From Gammaproteobacteria bacterium (GTDB lineage Bacteria > Pseudomonadota > Gammaproteobacteria > UBA6429 > Thiohalophilaceae), in the NCBI GenBank assembly GCA_029881995.1, contig JAOULO010000013.1:1-64000 (forward strand): 64,000 bases of DNA, read 5' to 3'. Position 1 is the stretch's first letter, and the number at the start of each line of letters is the position of its first letter. A model generated the notes under the pieces. That model was given only the letters and a program-made list of their open reading frames with translations, did not search any database and had not been told where the DNA came from. A program made the position numbers and the translations under genes. This document shows, piece by piece, positions 26,618 through 36,839 of the stretch.

Positions 26618-27877
26618 TCAGATTAAGCCATAAAAGGGTTGTATATCGACAAGTGTACCGGCATCAATATTGCCTGATTCAGCTGGCAGGATAATAAAAC
26701 AGTTGGCTTTACTCATACCGCTAAGAATATGTGAGGCCTGCATACCCGCACCATCGACTACCAACTCACCATTCTCATTACGCATTAACACACCACGTTG
26801 AAAATCAGTACGGCCAGGGCGCTTCTTGATCATGTTTTTACATGGAACTTTGACAATCACGGGTTCGACATCATCCTGGCCCATCATACGTTGCAGGGTG
26901 GGCAGGGCAAACTGATAAAAGGTGGCCATGACGGATACGGGGTTACCGGGTAGCCCGATAAAGACAGCATTATTCACTTTACCAAAGGCCAGAGGCTTGC
27001 CAGGTTTCATGCTGATTTTCCAGAAGTTAATTTCACCTAATTTATCGAGTGTTTCCTTAACATAATCAGCTTCACCCACAGAAACACCTCCAGAGGTGAT
27101 CACCGCATCGGCCAAAGAGGCAGCAGTATTAAAGGCATTTTCTATCATGTTGCGATCATCCGGGATGACACCCATGTCGATGAGTTCTACACCCAGTTGT
27201 GAGAGCATGCCATAAATGGTGTAACGGTTACTGTCGTAGATCTGGCCATCTTCCAGAGGTTCTCCCACAGCACGTAATTCATCACCTGTAGAGAAAAAGG
27301 CAACACGTAATTTACGTTTCACCGTGACTTCAGGAATTCCCAAAGAGGCGAGCAGGCCAATTTCAGCCGATCCAATCTTTTTGCCTGAAGAGAGAGCGGG
27401 TCCACCCTGCTTAATATCTTCGCCGATATAACGAACATTTTGTCCCTGTTTATGATCGGATGAGATTTTGATGACATCCCCATCTCGTTGAACCTGTTCC
27501 TGCATAATGACGGTATCTGCACCGGCAGGTACTTTTGCGCCGGTCATGATACGAATGGTTTCACCACTTTTCATTTCACCATCGTAGGGAGTGCCAGCAA
27601 AGGATGAACCAGTGACATTCAAAGTGACTTCTGATCCTGAAGCAAGGTCTGCTGCTCTGATGGCATAGCCATCCATTGCAGAATTATCATAAGGAGGCAC
27701 ATTGATGGGTGATATCACATCTTCAGCCAGGATACGGTTGAGCGCATCTCGCAGGGCAACACGTTCGAAACCATCGATGGTTTTGACACTGTCGCACATA
27801 CGGGCACGGGCCTGTTCAACACTGAGCCAGCCTGTGTCGGTATCACAATCGGTTTTAACAGGTATTGGATTATTCAT
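26618..27877 (-). CDS. moeA: molybdopterin molybdenumtransferase
   Basis: A 419-residue MoeA that inserts molybdate into adenylylated molybdopterin. Typical motifs are PPYDNSAMDGYAIR near residue 60, IMTGAKVPAGADTV, TSGGVSVGEADYVK and GLPGNPVSVMATF. The C-terminal domain IV is present. It is the last gene of the mobA-mobB-moeA run on the minus strand, 26 bases after mobB. Confidence 0.95.
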   Translation of the reverse strand: MNNPIPVKTDCDTDTGWLSVEQARARMCDSVKTIDGFERVALRDALNRILAEDVISPINVPPYDNSAMDGYAIRAADLASGSEVTLNVTGSSFAGTPYDGEMKSGETIRIMTGAKVPAGADTVIMQEQVQRDGDVIKISSDHKQGQNVRYIGEDIKQGGPALSSGKKIGSAEIGLLASLGIPEVTVKRKLRVAFFSTGDELRAVGEPLEDGQIYDSNRYTIYGMLSQLGVELIDMGVIPDDRNMIENAFNTAASLADAVITSGGVSVGEADYVKETLDKLGEINFWKISMKPGKPLAFGKVNNAVFIGLPGNPVSVMATFYQFALPTLQRMMGQDDVEPVIVKVPCKNMIKKRPGRTDFQRGVLMRNENGELVVDGAGMQASHILSGMSKANCFIILPAESGNIDAGTLVDIQPFYGLI

Positions 27878-27903
27878 AATCAGAACACAAATTGAAAAAA
27901 TGA

Positions 27904-28452
27904 TTATCGTTCAGCTGAGGCAGATGATCCAGCCTGATCAAGATAATCTGTAATAAAATCTGCGATAGATGCAGGGATATTAATATTTAACACAGGCAAG
28001 GATGTGGTGATGGATGTAGGGCTGTCAGTTGCAATAGCGATAATGGATGTATCCTGGCTAAACAGTGTCTCTTTACCAACAGAAGGTCGATATAACTCAA
28101 TCTTCGGGAAGCTTACATGCTTAAAACCTTCCACCAGAATCAGATCCAGCCTGCTGTAATCCAGTTGTTCGATGATTTTATTCAGATCCGGGTCACCGTC
28201 TAACTCGGGTGTTTCTACCATTAATGCCCAACGCCTCTGTGAGGCAATGAGCATCTGATCCGCACCCGCCTTGCGCAATTCATAACTGTCCTTACCAGGT
28301 TTGTCGATGTCAAAGTTATGGTGGGCATGTTTGATCATGCCAATGCAAATCCCTTTGTCTTTTAACAAAGGGATAAGTTGTTTGAGCAGGGTGGTTTTGC
28401 CGGTACCACTCCATGCGGCAAAACCTAGAACCGGAACGGGTGACTGGATCAT
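27904..28452 (-). CDS. mobB: molybdopterin-guanine dinucleotide biosynthesis protein B
   Basis: A 182-residue GTP-binding adapter for Mo-cofactor synthesis: Walker A GFAAWSGTGKTTLLKQL near residues 11-27, IKHAHHNFDIDKPGKDS, and LVEGFKH. Overlaps the mobA stop by four bases. Confidence 0.93.
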   Translation of the reverse strand: MIQSPVPVLGFAAWSGTGKTTLLKQLIPLLKDKGICIGMIKHAHHNFDIDKPGKDSYELRKAGADQMLIASQRRWALMVETPELDGDPDLNKIIEQLDYSRLDLILVEGFKHVSFPKIELYRPSVGKETLFSQDTSIIAIATDSPTSITTSLPVLNINIPASIADFITDYLDQAGSSASAER

Positions 28453-29054
28453 GGTGTCTTGCTAGCCTCTTGTAATTGTTCGGGGGTATTGATATTTGAG
28501 AATGCATTGGGATCATCAAATTCACAGACAGAGTATGTTTGATGCACCAGCCAGTCCTGTACCCGATGTTGGTCTTTGGCCAGGAAGTCTGAAATGGAAT
28601 CCGCCAGTGATTTATGTAACAGGCAGAACACTGGCTGAATATTTCCCTGACAATTGGCTACGGTTAACAGACATTGTTGCTGGTTAGTGACTTCGGCCAA
28701 TGACATTACAAGCTTGTTGGGTAGTGCGGGATTGTCGCAGGGCACCACTACCAGCCATTCAGTTGTCATATGTTGCAGTCCAGCCAGGATACCGGCAAGG
28801 GGGCCGGCAAAATCTGGCACACCATCGGCAATCACTGGATAGCCAAATCCCCGGTAGGTTTCCTGGTTGCGATTGGCATTGATGAGAACTGAAGTGGTTT
28901 GTGGTTGAAGTCGGTCGATCACATGCTCGATTAAGTGTCTTTGTCCCAACTGAATCAGGCCTTTATCTTCACCACCGAGTCGCTTTGCCTTACCGCCAGC
29001 AAGGATAAGACCGGTAACGTGCATATCAGGAATAATCGGGAACATTGTTTGCAT
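28449..29054 (-). CDS. mobA: molybdenum cofactor guanylyltransferase
   Basis: 201 residues, GTP:molybdopterin guanylyltransferase. The nucleotidyltransferase signature LILAGGKAKRLGGEDKGLIQL is present in two adjoining pieces near residues 16-36, with VVPCDNPALP later. It makes bis-MGD for DMSO-reductase-family enzymes such as nitrate reductase, formate dehydrogenase or sulfur-cycle oxidoreductases; none are in the window. ATG 29027 (MHVTGLILAGG) is a possible shorter start. Confidence 0.93.
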   Translation of the reverse strand: MQTMFPIIPDMHVTGLILAGGKAKRLGGEDKGLIQLGQRHLIEHVIDRLQPQTTSVLINANRNQETYRGFGYPVIADGVPDFAGPLAGILAGLQHMTTEWLVVVPCDNPALPNKLVMSLAEVTNQQQCLLTVANCQGNIQPVFCLLHKSLADSISDFLAKDQHRVQDWLVHQTYSVCEFDDPNAFSNINTPEQLQEASKTP

Positions 29055-29101
29055 AATTAAACAGGATTTTAAACCAGTTTAACATTACTCACAGGTGAAC
29101 T

Positions 29102-29278
29102 ATGAAAATCAGTTCGACATTACAGGCAACTATGCAGCGATTAGAGAATCAGGCAGATCTGGCCAAAAAGGCCGCCAGTGAGCTGGAGCTGAACAACGAC
29201 GAAGAAAAGAACCGTCCGAAGCGCTTTGGTAAGGTGGAGGATAGTGCCATCGGAAATTTCATCGATACTGAGGCGTAG
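29102..29278 (+). CDS. 58-residue charged small protein
   Basis: ATG 29102 to TAG 29276-29278, preceded by AGGTGA six bases upstream. It encodes an amphipathic, probably helical protein (STLQATMQRLENQADLAKKA) with a charged tail (NNDEEKNRPKRFGKVEDS). Soluble, no motif recognised. It is divergent from mobA and converges on queG, leaving nine bases between stops. Regular codon use and the good ribosome-binding site support it. Confidence 0.6.
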   Translation: MKISSTLQATMQRLENQADLAKKAASELELNNDEEKNRPKRFGKVEDSAIGNFIDTEA

Positions 29279-29287
29279 TAATCGGTA

Positions 29288-30373
29288 TTAATGGGTGAGT
29301 TGGTGAATTGCCCATTGGACATGCTCTCTTACTAAAGGTGAAGAATGGGACAGCCTTTTTTTCAATTCTTTTAGTACAGATTCACTCGGTGGCCCATTTC
29401 CCAGCGCCACTGCGATATTGCGTAACCATTTTTCATGGCCGATACGACGTATGGCCGAACCCTCCATTTTAACGAGAAAAGTTTTTTCATCCCAAAGAAA
29501 CAACTCAATGAGTGTTGCCGAATCCAGTCCATGGCGTGGCTGAAAATCGGCTTCCTGGGTATCTTTTGCAAACCGGTTCCAGGGACAAAATAACTGGCAA
29601 TCATCACAGCCGTAGATTCGATTACCAATCATGGGGCGGAGTTCTTCGGGTATCGGACCATTGAGTTCAATGGTCAGGTAGGAAATACACCGCCTTGCAT
29701 CCAGCACATAGGGGGCAATGATGGCCTGGGTCGGACAGACATCGATGCAGCTCTGACAGGTACCGCAATGATTTTCAGTTACTTTGTCAACGGGTAGTGG
29801 CAGGTCGACATAAATCTCTCCCAGAAAAAACCACGAACCTGCTTCCCGGTTTAACAGGTTGGTGTGTTTACCAATCCAGCCAAGGCCCGCCTTTTCGGCA
29901 ATGGGTTTTTCCAGCACTGGGGCGCTATCAACAAACACTCGATAACCAAATGGCCCGATGGCCTCACTGATTTTTGAGGCCAGTCGCTGTAAACGCTGGC
30001 GCATCAATTTATGGTAATCGCGGCCCAGGGCATAGCGGGACACGATGGCCTGTTCGGGGTGTTGTAACAGGGTTTCCGGTGCAATTGTTTCTTCTGGTCG
30101 GTAGTCCATGCGGGCGCTTATGATACGTATCGTACCTTCATGCAGCTCGGCGGGACGACTGCGTTTGTTGCCATGCCGTCCCATCCATTCCATCTCTCCC
30201 TGATAACCGGCCTCTAGCCAGTCATGTAACTGCTGTTCGGCCTGGGATAAGTCGGTATCAGTGATACCCAACTGCTGAAACCCCAGTGTCTGCCCCCATT
30301 GTTTAATCTCATTGGCCAGCTGAGAGAGTTCGTCAGGAGTTAATGAGGGGCTGGCTTTTGGTGGTGGACACAT
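29288..30373 (-). CDS. queG: epoxyqueuosine reductase
   Basis: 361 residues, cobalamin- and iron-sulfur-dependent last step of queuosine synthesis in tRNA. Two ferredoxin-type clusters are seen: CGTCQSCIDVCP near residue 202 and CDDCQLFCPWN near 255. Also LGWIGKHTNLL and DYH-type motifs (GRDYHKLMR). Divergent from nnr with only 17 bp between the starts, the arrangement common in gammaproteobacteria. Confidence 0.95.
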   Translation of the reverse strand: MCPPPKASPSLTPDELSQLANEIKQWGQTLGFQQLGITDTDLSQAEQQLHDWLEAGYQGEMEWMGRHGNKRSRPAELHEGTIRIISARMDYRPEETIAPETLLQHPEQAIVSRYALGRDYHKLMRQRLQRLASKISEAIGPFGYRVFVDSAPVLEKPIAEKAGLGWIGKHTNLLNREAGSWFFLGEIYVDLPLPVDKVTENHCGTCQSCIDVCPTQAIIAPYVLDARRCISYLTIELNGPIPEELRPMIGNRIYGCDDCQLFCPWNRFAKDTQEADFQPRHGLDSATLIELFLWDEKTFLVKMEGSAIRRIGHEKWLRNIAVALGNGPPSESVLKELKKRLSHSSPLVREHVQWAIHQLTH

Positions 30374-30390
30374 AAGGCTATGATAGCGGT

Positions 30391-31872
30391 ATGTCTGAAG
30401 AAAATACCAATCTCTATACCGCCAAACAGGTACAGGCCATGGACCACATGGCCATTCATGAACGGGGTATACCCGGCATTGAACTCATGGAGCGGGCCGG
30501 ACTGGCTGCCTTTGAGTTACTCAGAAAACACTGGCCGGATGCGAGATCCATTGCCGTGTTTTGTGGGACAGGAAATAATGGTGGGGACGGTTATGTCATT
30601 GCCCGTCTTGCTTTTGAGGCTGGTATGCAGGTCTGCCTCTATCAGGTGGGTGATCATACCAAATTAAAAGGTGATGCCCTGAGTTCAGCAAATCAATTGA
30701 ACGGTTCGGATGTTAAGCGGCTTAGCTGGAAAAGCGACTCTAAAATCGAAGCCGATGTCATTGTCGATGCTCTACTCGGAACGGGCTTAAATGGTGAGGT
30801 GAGTGATCACTACCGGGATGTCATCGAGGCTATCAATATTAGTTCCATTCCTGTCCTGGCTATCGATATCCCATCGGGTTTACATTCAGATAATGGTACG
30901 GTGTTGGGGCTGGCGGTACGGGCAGAACGAACCATCAGTTTCATCGGTATGAAAAAGGGACTGTATACCGGTATGGCACCGGATTATGTCGGTGAACTTC
31001 ATTTTTCAGGACTGGCCATACCCCATGATATTTATGCCAGCTTTGATGCCTCGGCCATGGCCATCAGTTATGACTCACAAAAGTCCTTATTAGGCCCCCG
31101 TTCTCGAATAAGCCATAAAGGCCAGAATGGGCATGTGCTGATCATTGGTGGCAATCATGGCTTTAGTGGTGCGGCACGCCTGGCTGGTGAGGCGGCCCTG
31201 CGTGCTGGTGCCGGTCTGGTAACTATTGCTACCCGTAAAGAGCATGCAAGTTGTCTGAATACCGGCCGGCCGGAACTCATGGTGCATGGAGTGGAACAGG
31301 CCAGTGATCTGGCCGAGCTTATGGACAGGGCGGATGTGCTGGTGATTGGCCCTGGTCTGGGACAGGATAATTGGGCAAGACAGTTGTTCGCCAGGGTATT
31401 GGAGAGTCAGTTGCCCATGGTCATTGATGCCGATGGCCTGAATCTACTGGCCCAAAATCCTCTGCAAAAGAAGAACTGGGTGCTGACGCCTCATCCTGCT
31501 GAGGCAGGGCGTTTATTGGGGCAGAGTACAAAGGAAATTAATGCCGATCGTTATGCGGCCATCGAACAACTCCAGAAATCTTATGGGGGAACCGTAGTGT
31601 TGAAAGGTGCAGGTAGCCTGATACGTTCGGCTGAGCCTCCAACCACGGTATGTACTGAGGGCAATCCCGGTATGGCCACGGCGGGTATGGGGGATGTCTT
31701 AAGCGGTATTATCGCCAGCCTCATGGGACAGGGACTGGCTCAAGACGATGCAGCGATGTTGGGAGTCTGCCTGCATGCCTCGGCAGCCGATGGGGCCGTA
31801 TCCGTTGAAGGTGAGCGAGGTCTGCTGGCCTCTGACTTGATGCCATGGATCAGAAAACGAGTGAATCCCTGA
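30391..31872 (+). CDS. nnr: bifunctional NAD(P)H-hydrate epimerase/dehydratase
   Basis: 493 residues that repair hydrated NAD(P)H. The N-terminal YjeF_N epimerase half has [18 protein letters not shown] near residues 57-74; the C-terminal kinase-like dehydratase half has [16 protein letters not shown] near 432-447. The stop overlaps the probable tsaE ATG by one base, indicating translational coupling. Confidence 0.95.
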   Translation: MSEENTNLYTAKQVQAMDHMAIHERGIPGIELMERAGLAAFELLRKHWPDARSIAVFCGTGNNGGDGYVIARLAFEAGMQVCLYQVGDHTKLKGDALSSANQLNGSDVKRLSWKSDSKIEADVIVDALLGTGLNGEVSDHYRDVIEAINISSIPVLAIDIPSGLHSDNGTVLGLAVRAERTISFIGMKKGLYTGMAPDYVGELHFSGLAIPHDIYASFDASAMAISYDSQKSLLGPRSRISHKGQNGHVLIIGGNHGFSGAARLAGEAALRAGAGLVTIATRKEHASCLNTGRPELMVHGVEQASDLAELMDRADVLVIGPGLGQDNWARQLFARVLESQLPMVIDADGLNLLAQNPLQKKNWVLTPHPAEAGRLLGQSTKEINADRYAAIEQLQKSYGGTVVLKGAGSLIRSAEPPTTVCTEGNPGMATAGMGDVLSGIIASLMGQGLAQDDAAMLGVCLHASAADGAVSVEGERGLLASDLMPWIRKRVNP

Positions 31873-32342
31873 TGCAAGAAATAGCACTATCATTGGCTGA
31901 TGAAGCTGCCACCCTTTCATTGGGGCAGTCCCTGGCCAAATGTATCTCCTCCGGGTTTGTTATTTATTTATACGGTGACCTGGGGGCGGGCAAGACCACC
32001 CTGGTGCGAGGCTTTTTACGGGGCCTGGGTTATCAGGGCAATGTGAAGAGCCCAACCTATACCCTGGTGGAGCCCTATGAAGTTGCCGGTAAGACCCTTT
32101 ATCACTTTGACCTTTATCGCCTGGCTGATCCGGAAGAACTGGAATATGCCGGTGGCAGGGATTATTTCAACAGTGAGTCCATCTGTCTGGTGGAATGGCC
32201 GGAGCGGGGTGAGGGTTGGCTGGCTAGTGCCGATCTGGAGATTCATCTGGACTATGCTGAACCGGGAAGGACGGTCAGCGTGAAGGCCAATTCCGAGAAG
32301 GGAGTAGCGGTGATACCTTTAATTAGATCCAAATCCTCATAA
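31872..32342 (+). CDS. tsaE: tRNA threonylcarbamoyladenosine synthesis ATPase
   Basis: 156 residues from ATG 31872, which overlaps the nnr stop (TGATG); an in-frame ATG at 31845 would give 165. Walker [15 protein letters not shown], the [11 protein letters not shown] switch and HFDLYRL are typical. TsaE is the ATPase of the TsaBDE complex making t6A37 in tRNAs. The nnr-tsaE-amiC-mutL-miaA order is conserved in the class. Confidence 0.95.
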   Translation: MQEIALSLADEAATLSLGQSLAKCISSGFVIYLYGDLGAGKTTLVRGFLRGLGYQGNVKSPTYTLVEPYEVAGKTLYHFDLYRLADPEELEYAGGRDYFNSESICLVEWPERGEGWLASADLEIHLDYAEPGRTVSVKANSEKGVAVIPLIRSKSS

Positions 32343-32459
32343 ATTTTCGAGATTGATCGTCTATCCCTATAAAATATATAGAAATTTTACTTGAAAAATT
32401 CCTCAGGTGTTGCACAATATAAGAACCATCTCGGGATAGTGGTGTGAAAAGGGGATTTC

Positions 32460-33770
32460 ATGGGCAAATCAAGCCTGTTGTTGAGCTTAAGCCTGTGCGT
32501 ATGGACCACATACGCACAGGCCGCGAGCGTGGCCGTGAAAAATATTCGCATGTGGCCTGCTCCAGACAACACTCGCCTGGTCTTTGATATGTCCGGCCCG
32601 GTTGAGCACACCCTGTTCAAACTTCACCAACCCGAACGAATAGTTATTGATTTAAAGAACGCAAGTCTACAGACCGGTCTTTCTCACCTGGATTACAGCA
32701 ACAGCTACGTCAAGGCCATCCGCCATGCCCGCCGTAACGGCAGTGATACGCGCGTCGTGCTGGATCTGAATAATGGTGTCAGGCCCAAAAGTTTTGTCCT
32801 CAAACCGCAACGTGAATATGGCCATCGGCTGGTTATCGATCTGCATGATGAGAGTGAGTCCCGGCCAGCCAAAACTATCAAGCGCCTGCCACCCGCCAAC
32901 AAACCTCGTGATGTCTTGATCGCTATCGATGCTGGCCATGGTGGGGAAGATCCGGGTGCCATCGGTCGACGTGGTACACGGGAAAAGGATGTGGTGTATA
33001 GAATAGCCAGAAAACTGGAGCAGTTGATCAGTAAAGAACGCGGTATGAAACCGATAATGGTTCGGCGGGGAGATTATTTTGTACCCCTCAAGCGCCGGGT
33101 GGAGATTGCCCGTCAGCAAAATGCCGACCTGTTTATTTCTATCCACGCTGATGCGTATAAAAAATCACAGGCCAGGGGTTCTTCTGTCTATATCCTGTCA
33201 GAAGGCAATGCCAGTAGTGATGCGGCTCGTTTTCTGGCTGACAGTGAAAACAATTCCGATATGATTGGTGGTGTCAGTCTGGATGACAAAGATGACCTGA
33301 CCAAGATGGTGCTGTTTGATATGGCACAAAATGTCACCATCGAAGACAGCCACAATCTGGCGAAAAGTGTCCTGAAAGGTTTACAAGGGGTCACTCACCT
33401 GCACAAGCATCATGTGGAGCAGGCCGGTTTCCGTGTGTTGCGTGCCCCGGAGATTCCGTCGATTCTGGTCGAGACCGCCTTTATTTCTAACCCACGGGAA
33501 GAGCGTAATCTGCGCAGTCCAGCCCACCAAAGTAAGCTGGCTCGCGCCATTCTCAATGGGGTGCGGGTCTATTTTCGACAGCATGCACCCAAGGGTACGC
33601 TGCTGGCCCAGGCCAATCGTAAACATCGTATTAGTACAGGGGAGACCCTGTCCGAAATTGCACAGCGCTACCAGGTCAGCGTGGCCAACATAAAACGACT
33701 CAATGGCCTGCGTACAAATGTTCTACGTATCGGTCAGGTCTTGCAGATACCTTATACCACTGGTTCCTGA
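32460..33770 (+). CDS. amiC: N-acetylmuramoyl-L-alanine amidase with AMIN and LysM domains
   Basis: 436 residues: signal peptide (about 1-21), AMIN localisation domain (about 25-130), Amidase_3 zinc domain with IDAGHGGEDPGAIG, the metal Glu in TREKDVVYR, ISIHADA and the catalytic VETAFISNP, then one C-terminal LysM (ISTGETLSEIAQRYQVSVAN). It cuts septal peptidoglycan during division. The LysM tail makes it nearer to AmiB, so the amiC symbol could equally be amiB. A separate promoter may lie in the 117-bp upstream gap. Confidence 0.9.
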   Translation: MGKSSLLLSLSLCVWTTYAQAASVAVKNIRMWPAPDNTRLVFDMSGPVEHTLFKLHQPERIVIDLKNASLQTGLSHLDYSNSYVKAIRHARRNGSDTRVVLDLNNGVRPKSFVLKPQREYGHRLVIDLHDESESRPAKTIKRLPPANKPRDVLIAIDAGHGGEDPGAIGRRGTREKDVVYRIARKLEQLISKERGMKPIMVRRGDYFVPLKRRVEIARQQNADLFISIHADAYKKSQARGSSVYILSEGNASSDAARFLADSENNSDMIGGVSLDDKDDLTKMVLFDMAQNVTIEDSHNLAKSVLKGLQGVTHLHKHHVEQAGFRVLRAPEIPSILVETAFISNPREERNLRSPAHQSKLARAILNGVRVYFRQHAPKGTLLAQANRKHRISTGETLSEIAQRYQVSVANIKRLNGLRTNVLRIGQVLQIPYTTGS

Positions 33771-33798
33771 TTGCAGCGCTTTCACTTAAACTAGGCCC

Positions 33799-35457
33799 AT
33801 GACGGCCACTCTTTCTGTTTCAAGACCCATACGCCAATTGCCGGTAGAACTGGCTAATCAGATCGCCGCCGGTGAAGTGGTGGAACGGCCAGCCTCGGTT
33901 GTCAAAGAGCTGGTTGAAAATAGTCTGGATGCCGGGGCATCACGAATCGAAGTCCATATTCAGCACGGTGGTCTGCAGGCCATTACGGTTCGAGACAACG
34001 GCTGTGGGATTCCTGAATCTGAATTGCCTCTGGCCATCAGTCGGCATGCTACCAGCAAGATCATTAATTTGCAGGAACTGGAAAATATATTGAGTCTGGG
34101 GTTTCGCGGTGAGGCCCTGGCCAGTATCGGTTCGGTGTCACGCATGACCCTGACCTCACGAACTTCTGACAGCCAACAGGCCTGGCTCATCGACTGTGAA
34201 ACGGATGACCTGTCTGTCCAGCCCACAGCACATCCACAGGGTACTTCAATTAGTGTGCAGGATCTGTTTTACAACACCCCGGCCCGTCGCAAGTTTATGC
34301 GCACGGAGAAAACCGAGTTTCGTCACATCGACGAAGTTGTCAGACGCATGGCGCTGAGCCATTTCGAAGTGGGGTTTACTTTTCAACACAATGAACGCAC
34401 GGTGTATCAGCTGGCTCCGGCGGAAACCGATTCAGCCAGAAATCGTCGTGTCAGCAAACTCTGTGGCAAGGGGTTTATGGATCACGCCATGGCGGTGAAC
34501 TGCAATGTGCGTGGGCTGAAGCTGACTGGCTGGCTGACCGGGCCAGAATTTTCCCGCAGTCAGAATGACCTGCAGCATTTCTACGTCAATGGCCGCATTA
34601 TTCGGGATCGCCTGATTACGCATGCCATACGTCAGGTCTACCAGGAATGGATTCCAGCGGGTCGACATGCGGGTTATGTTCTGCATTTTGAAATCGAGCC
34701 AGGCATGGTCGATGTGAATGTACATCCTACAAAGCATGAAGTGCGTTTTCGCGAGGCGCGCATGGTGCATGATTTTATCCATCGAAGTTTGCGAGAAACC
34801 CTGTCCGGTTCAACCGCGTCCATGACTAAACAGGTCTGGTCACCAGGCCAGTATGAATCACAAAACTTTTCCCCTGCCATGATTGCGGAACCACGGGTCA
34901 ATTCTGACAGTAGTCAGGCACAGGCCCGGTTTCTTGTCAGTGATCGTTTTATTATCGCGGAACAGGGGGCTGGCTTAATGATCCTTGATGCCAGGCTGGC
35001 CATGCAGCAACTCATCACTCGCAAAATGACAGATGCATTTCAGACTGAAGGGATGAATAGCCGTCCTTTGTTGATTCCAAAAAGCTTTACCGTAACGGCA
35101 AATCAACTGGCCTGTCTGGAGGGCAATAGCACCGTGGTTAAACAACTGGGTTTTGAGATCAGTATTAATGGCCCTGAGTCGATTCTGTTGCGCAAAATTC
35201 CTCTGGTAATAGCCGGTGCCGATCTACAGGCAGTCATTAATGAACTGTTTTCCGGTCTTCGTAAACTGGATGTCCATGATAATGACCTTAATTCTGTGAT
35301 TGGTAGCTTGGCTAAAGTAGCGGCTGAATCCAAGCCTATTGAAACTGGCACGGAAGAGCTCAACCGTTTGTTAGGGGAATGTGAATCTTTAAATGACCCG
35401 GCTATCTTCCGCTGCCTGAATGAACGGGATTTGCAGAAGCTGATCAATCATCCTTAA
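33799..35457 (+). CDS. mutL: DNA mismatch repair protein MutL
   Basis: 552 residues. The N-terminal GHKL ATPase carries [23 protein letters not shown] and [10 protein letters not shown]. The C-terminal dimerisation domain is shortish. I do not see the DQHAxxER metal motif of endonuclease-type MutL: where homologues read LxxVDQHAAHER this protein has [14 protein letters not shown]. Absence is expected only in MutH-using lineages, and MutH cannot be checked here. AmiC and miaA flank it closely. Confidence 0.93.
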   Translation: MTATLSVSRPIRQLPVELANQIAAGEVVERPASVVKELVENSLDAGASRIEVHIQHGGLQAITVRDNGCGIPESELPLAISRHATSKIINLQELENILSLGFRGEALASIGSVSRMTLTSRTSDSQQAWLIDCETDDLSVQPTAHPQGTSISVQDLFYNTPARRKFMRTEKTEFRHIDEVVRRMALSHFEVGFTFQHNERTVYQLAPAETDSARNRRVSKLCGKGFMDHAMAVNCNVRGLKLTGWLTGPEFSRSQNDLQHFYVNGRIIRDRLITHAIRQVYQEWIPAGRHAGYVLHFEIEPGMVDVNVHPTKHEVRFREARMVHDFIHRSLRETLSGSTASMTKQVWSPGQYESQNFSPAMIAEPRVNSDSSQAQARFLVSDRFIIAEQGAGLMILDARLAMQQLITRKMTDAFQTEGMNSRPLLIPKSFTVTANQLACLEGNSTVVKQLGFEISINGPESILLRKIPLVIAGADLQAVINELFSGLRKLDVHDNDLNSVIGSLAKVAAESKPIETGTEELNRLLGECESLNDPAIFRCLNERDLQKLINHP

Positions 35458-35464
35458 AATTGTC

Positions 35465-36406
35465 ATGAGCAAGGATAAATCCACTGTCATTTGTATCATG
35501 GGGCCGACCGCAGCCGGTAAAACCGATCTGGCGGTAGAGTTGCTTGAGCACCTGTCTGCTGAAATCATCAGTGTGGATTCGGCACTCATATATAAAGGTA
35601 TGAAAATCGGCACAGCCATGCCGGATGACGCTACCCTGGCCAGGGCACCTCATCGTCTGATCAATTTTCTGGATCCGGTCGAACCTTATTCAGCAGCTCG
35701 TTTTCGGGAGGATGCCCTGAACGAAATCGAGGATGTATTGGCCAAAGGCCGTATACCATTATTGGTGGGGGGCACCATGTTATATTTTCGTGCCCTGTTA
35801 CAGGGGCTTTCTGACTTGCCCGCTGCTGATGAGTCCATTCGAAAAAACCTCGAAGAAGAGATGGCAACACATGGTCTGGCCGCCATGCATGCCCGTCTTG
35901 CACAGATCGATCCCGAGGCTGCAGCCCGAATCCATCCTAATGACCCGCAACGTACCCAACGGGCCCTGGAGGTTTTTGAAGCCACCGGTATTAGCATGAC
36001 GGAGTGGTATCGACGTGGTACCGATACGGATCCCTTTCCTTATCAATGCATAAAAATGGCCCTGATTCCGGGAGATCGGGCTCGACTTCACGAGCGAATT
36101 GCCAAACGGTTTCATCTGATGCTTGAGCAGGGGCTGGTGGATGAGGTCAGGGGGTTATATGAAAGAGGTGATCTGAATCTGGACAAGCCTTCGATGCGGG
36201 CCGTCGGCTATCGACAGGTCTGGGAATACCTGGAAGGGAACTATAGTTATGAGCAGATGGTCGAAAAAGGCATAGTGGCAACAAGGCAATTAGCCAAACG
36301 ACAACTGACCTGGCTTCGATCCGAACAAAATACCCATATTCTTGATCCATTTGAAGGGAAATTGACGGAACAGGCCTTGAAAACCCTCGAAAAGGCACCC
36401 ATTTAA
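35465..36406 (+). CDS. miaA: tRNA dimethylallyltransferase
   Basis: 313 residues that add the isopentenyl group to A37 of tRNAs reading U-starting codons. P-loop [14 protein letters not shown] near residues 13-26, [25 protein letters not shown], and [12 protein letters not shown]. Normal length. It is seven bases after mutL and upstream of hfq. Confidence 0.96.
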   Translation: MSKDKSTVICIMGPTAAGKTDLAVELLEHLSAEIISVDSALIYKGMKIGTAMPDDATLARAPHRLINFLDPVEPYSAARFREDALNEIEDVLAKGRIPLLVGGTMLYFRALLQGLSDLPAADESIRKNLEEEMATHGLAAMHARLAQIDPEAAARIHPNDPQRTQRALEVFEATGISMTEWYRRGTDTDPFPYQCIKMALIPGDRARLHERIAKRFHLMLEQGLVDEVRGLYERGDLNLDKPSMRAVGYRQVWEYLEGNYSYEQMVEKGIVATRQLAKRQLTWLRSEQNTHILDPFEGKLTEQALKTLEKAPI

Positions 36407-36536
36407 CCAGTTCAGGGTGTGCTAGACTAGGATAGTTGATTAAACAAAGCGGTTATCTAGCCGTTAATACAATAACTTTAAATAACTATTATTACCTTAC
36501 ACAGGATAGCCCTGTTCAAATAACGGAGAAATACAA

Positions 36537-36800
36537 ATGAGTAAAGGGCAAGCTTTGCAAGATCCATTTTTGAATGCCTTAAGAAAAGAACGAATTCCGG
36601 TCTCGATTTACCTGGTGAATGGCATCAAACTCCAGGGCCAGGTTGAATCTTTTGACCAGTTTGTGGTGCTGTTGCGTAATACTGTCAGCCAGATGGTATA
36701 CAAGCATGCTATTTCCACCATCGTTCCAGCGCGTAATGTTAAAATGCCAGTCGGACCTGCTGACGAAGCACCAACAACAGGTAATCATGGCAATATGTAA
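36537..36800 (+). CDS. hfq: RNA chaperone Hfq
   Basis: 87 residues. Sm1 and Sm2 motifs: [20 protein letters not shown] and [10 protein letters not shown], with the KH pair and the proximal-face Gln8 and Phe region intact. It binds U-rich sRNA ends and A-rich mRNA repeats. The C-terminal tail is short. GGAG precedes the ATG. A separate promoter in the 130-bp gap is likely, as elsewhere. Confidence 0.97.
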   Translation: MSKGQALQDPFLNALRKERIPVSIYLVNGIKLQGQVESFDQFVVLLRNTVSQMVYKHAISTIVPARNVKMPVGPADEAPTTGNHGNM

Positions 36801-36839
36801 TTCAGGGCCAGCCGTATTGGCCTTGTGGGAGTAGATTAG

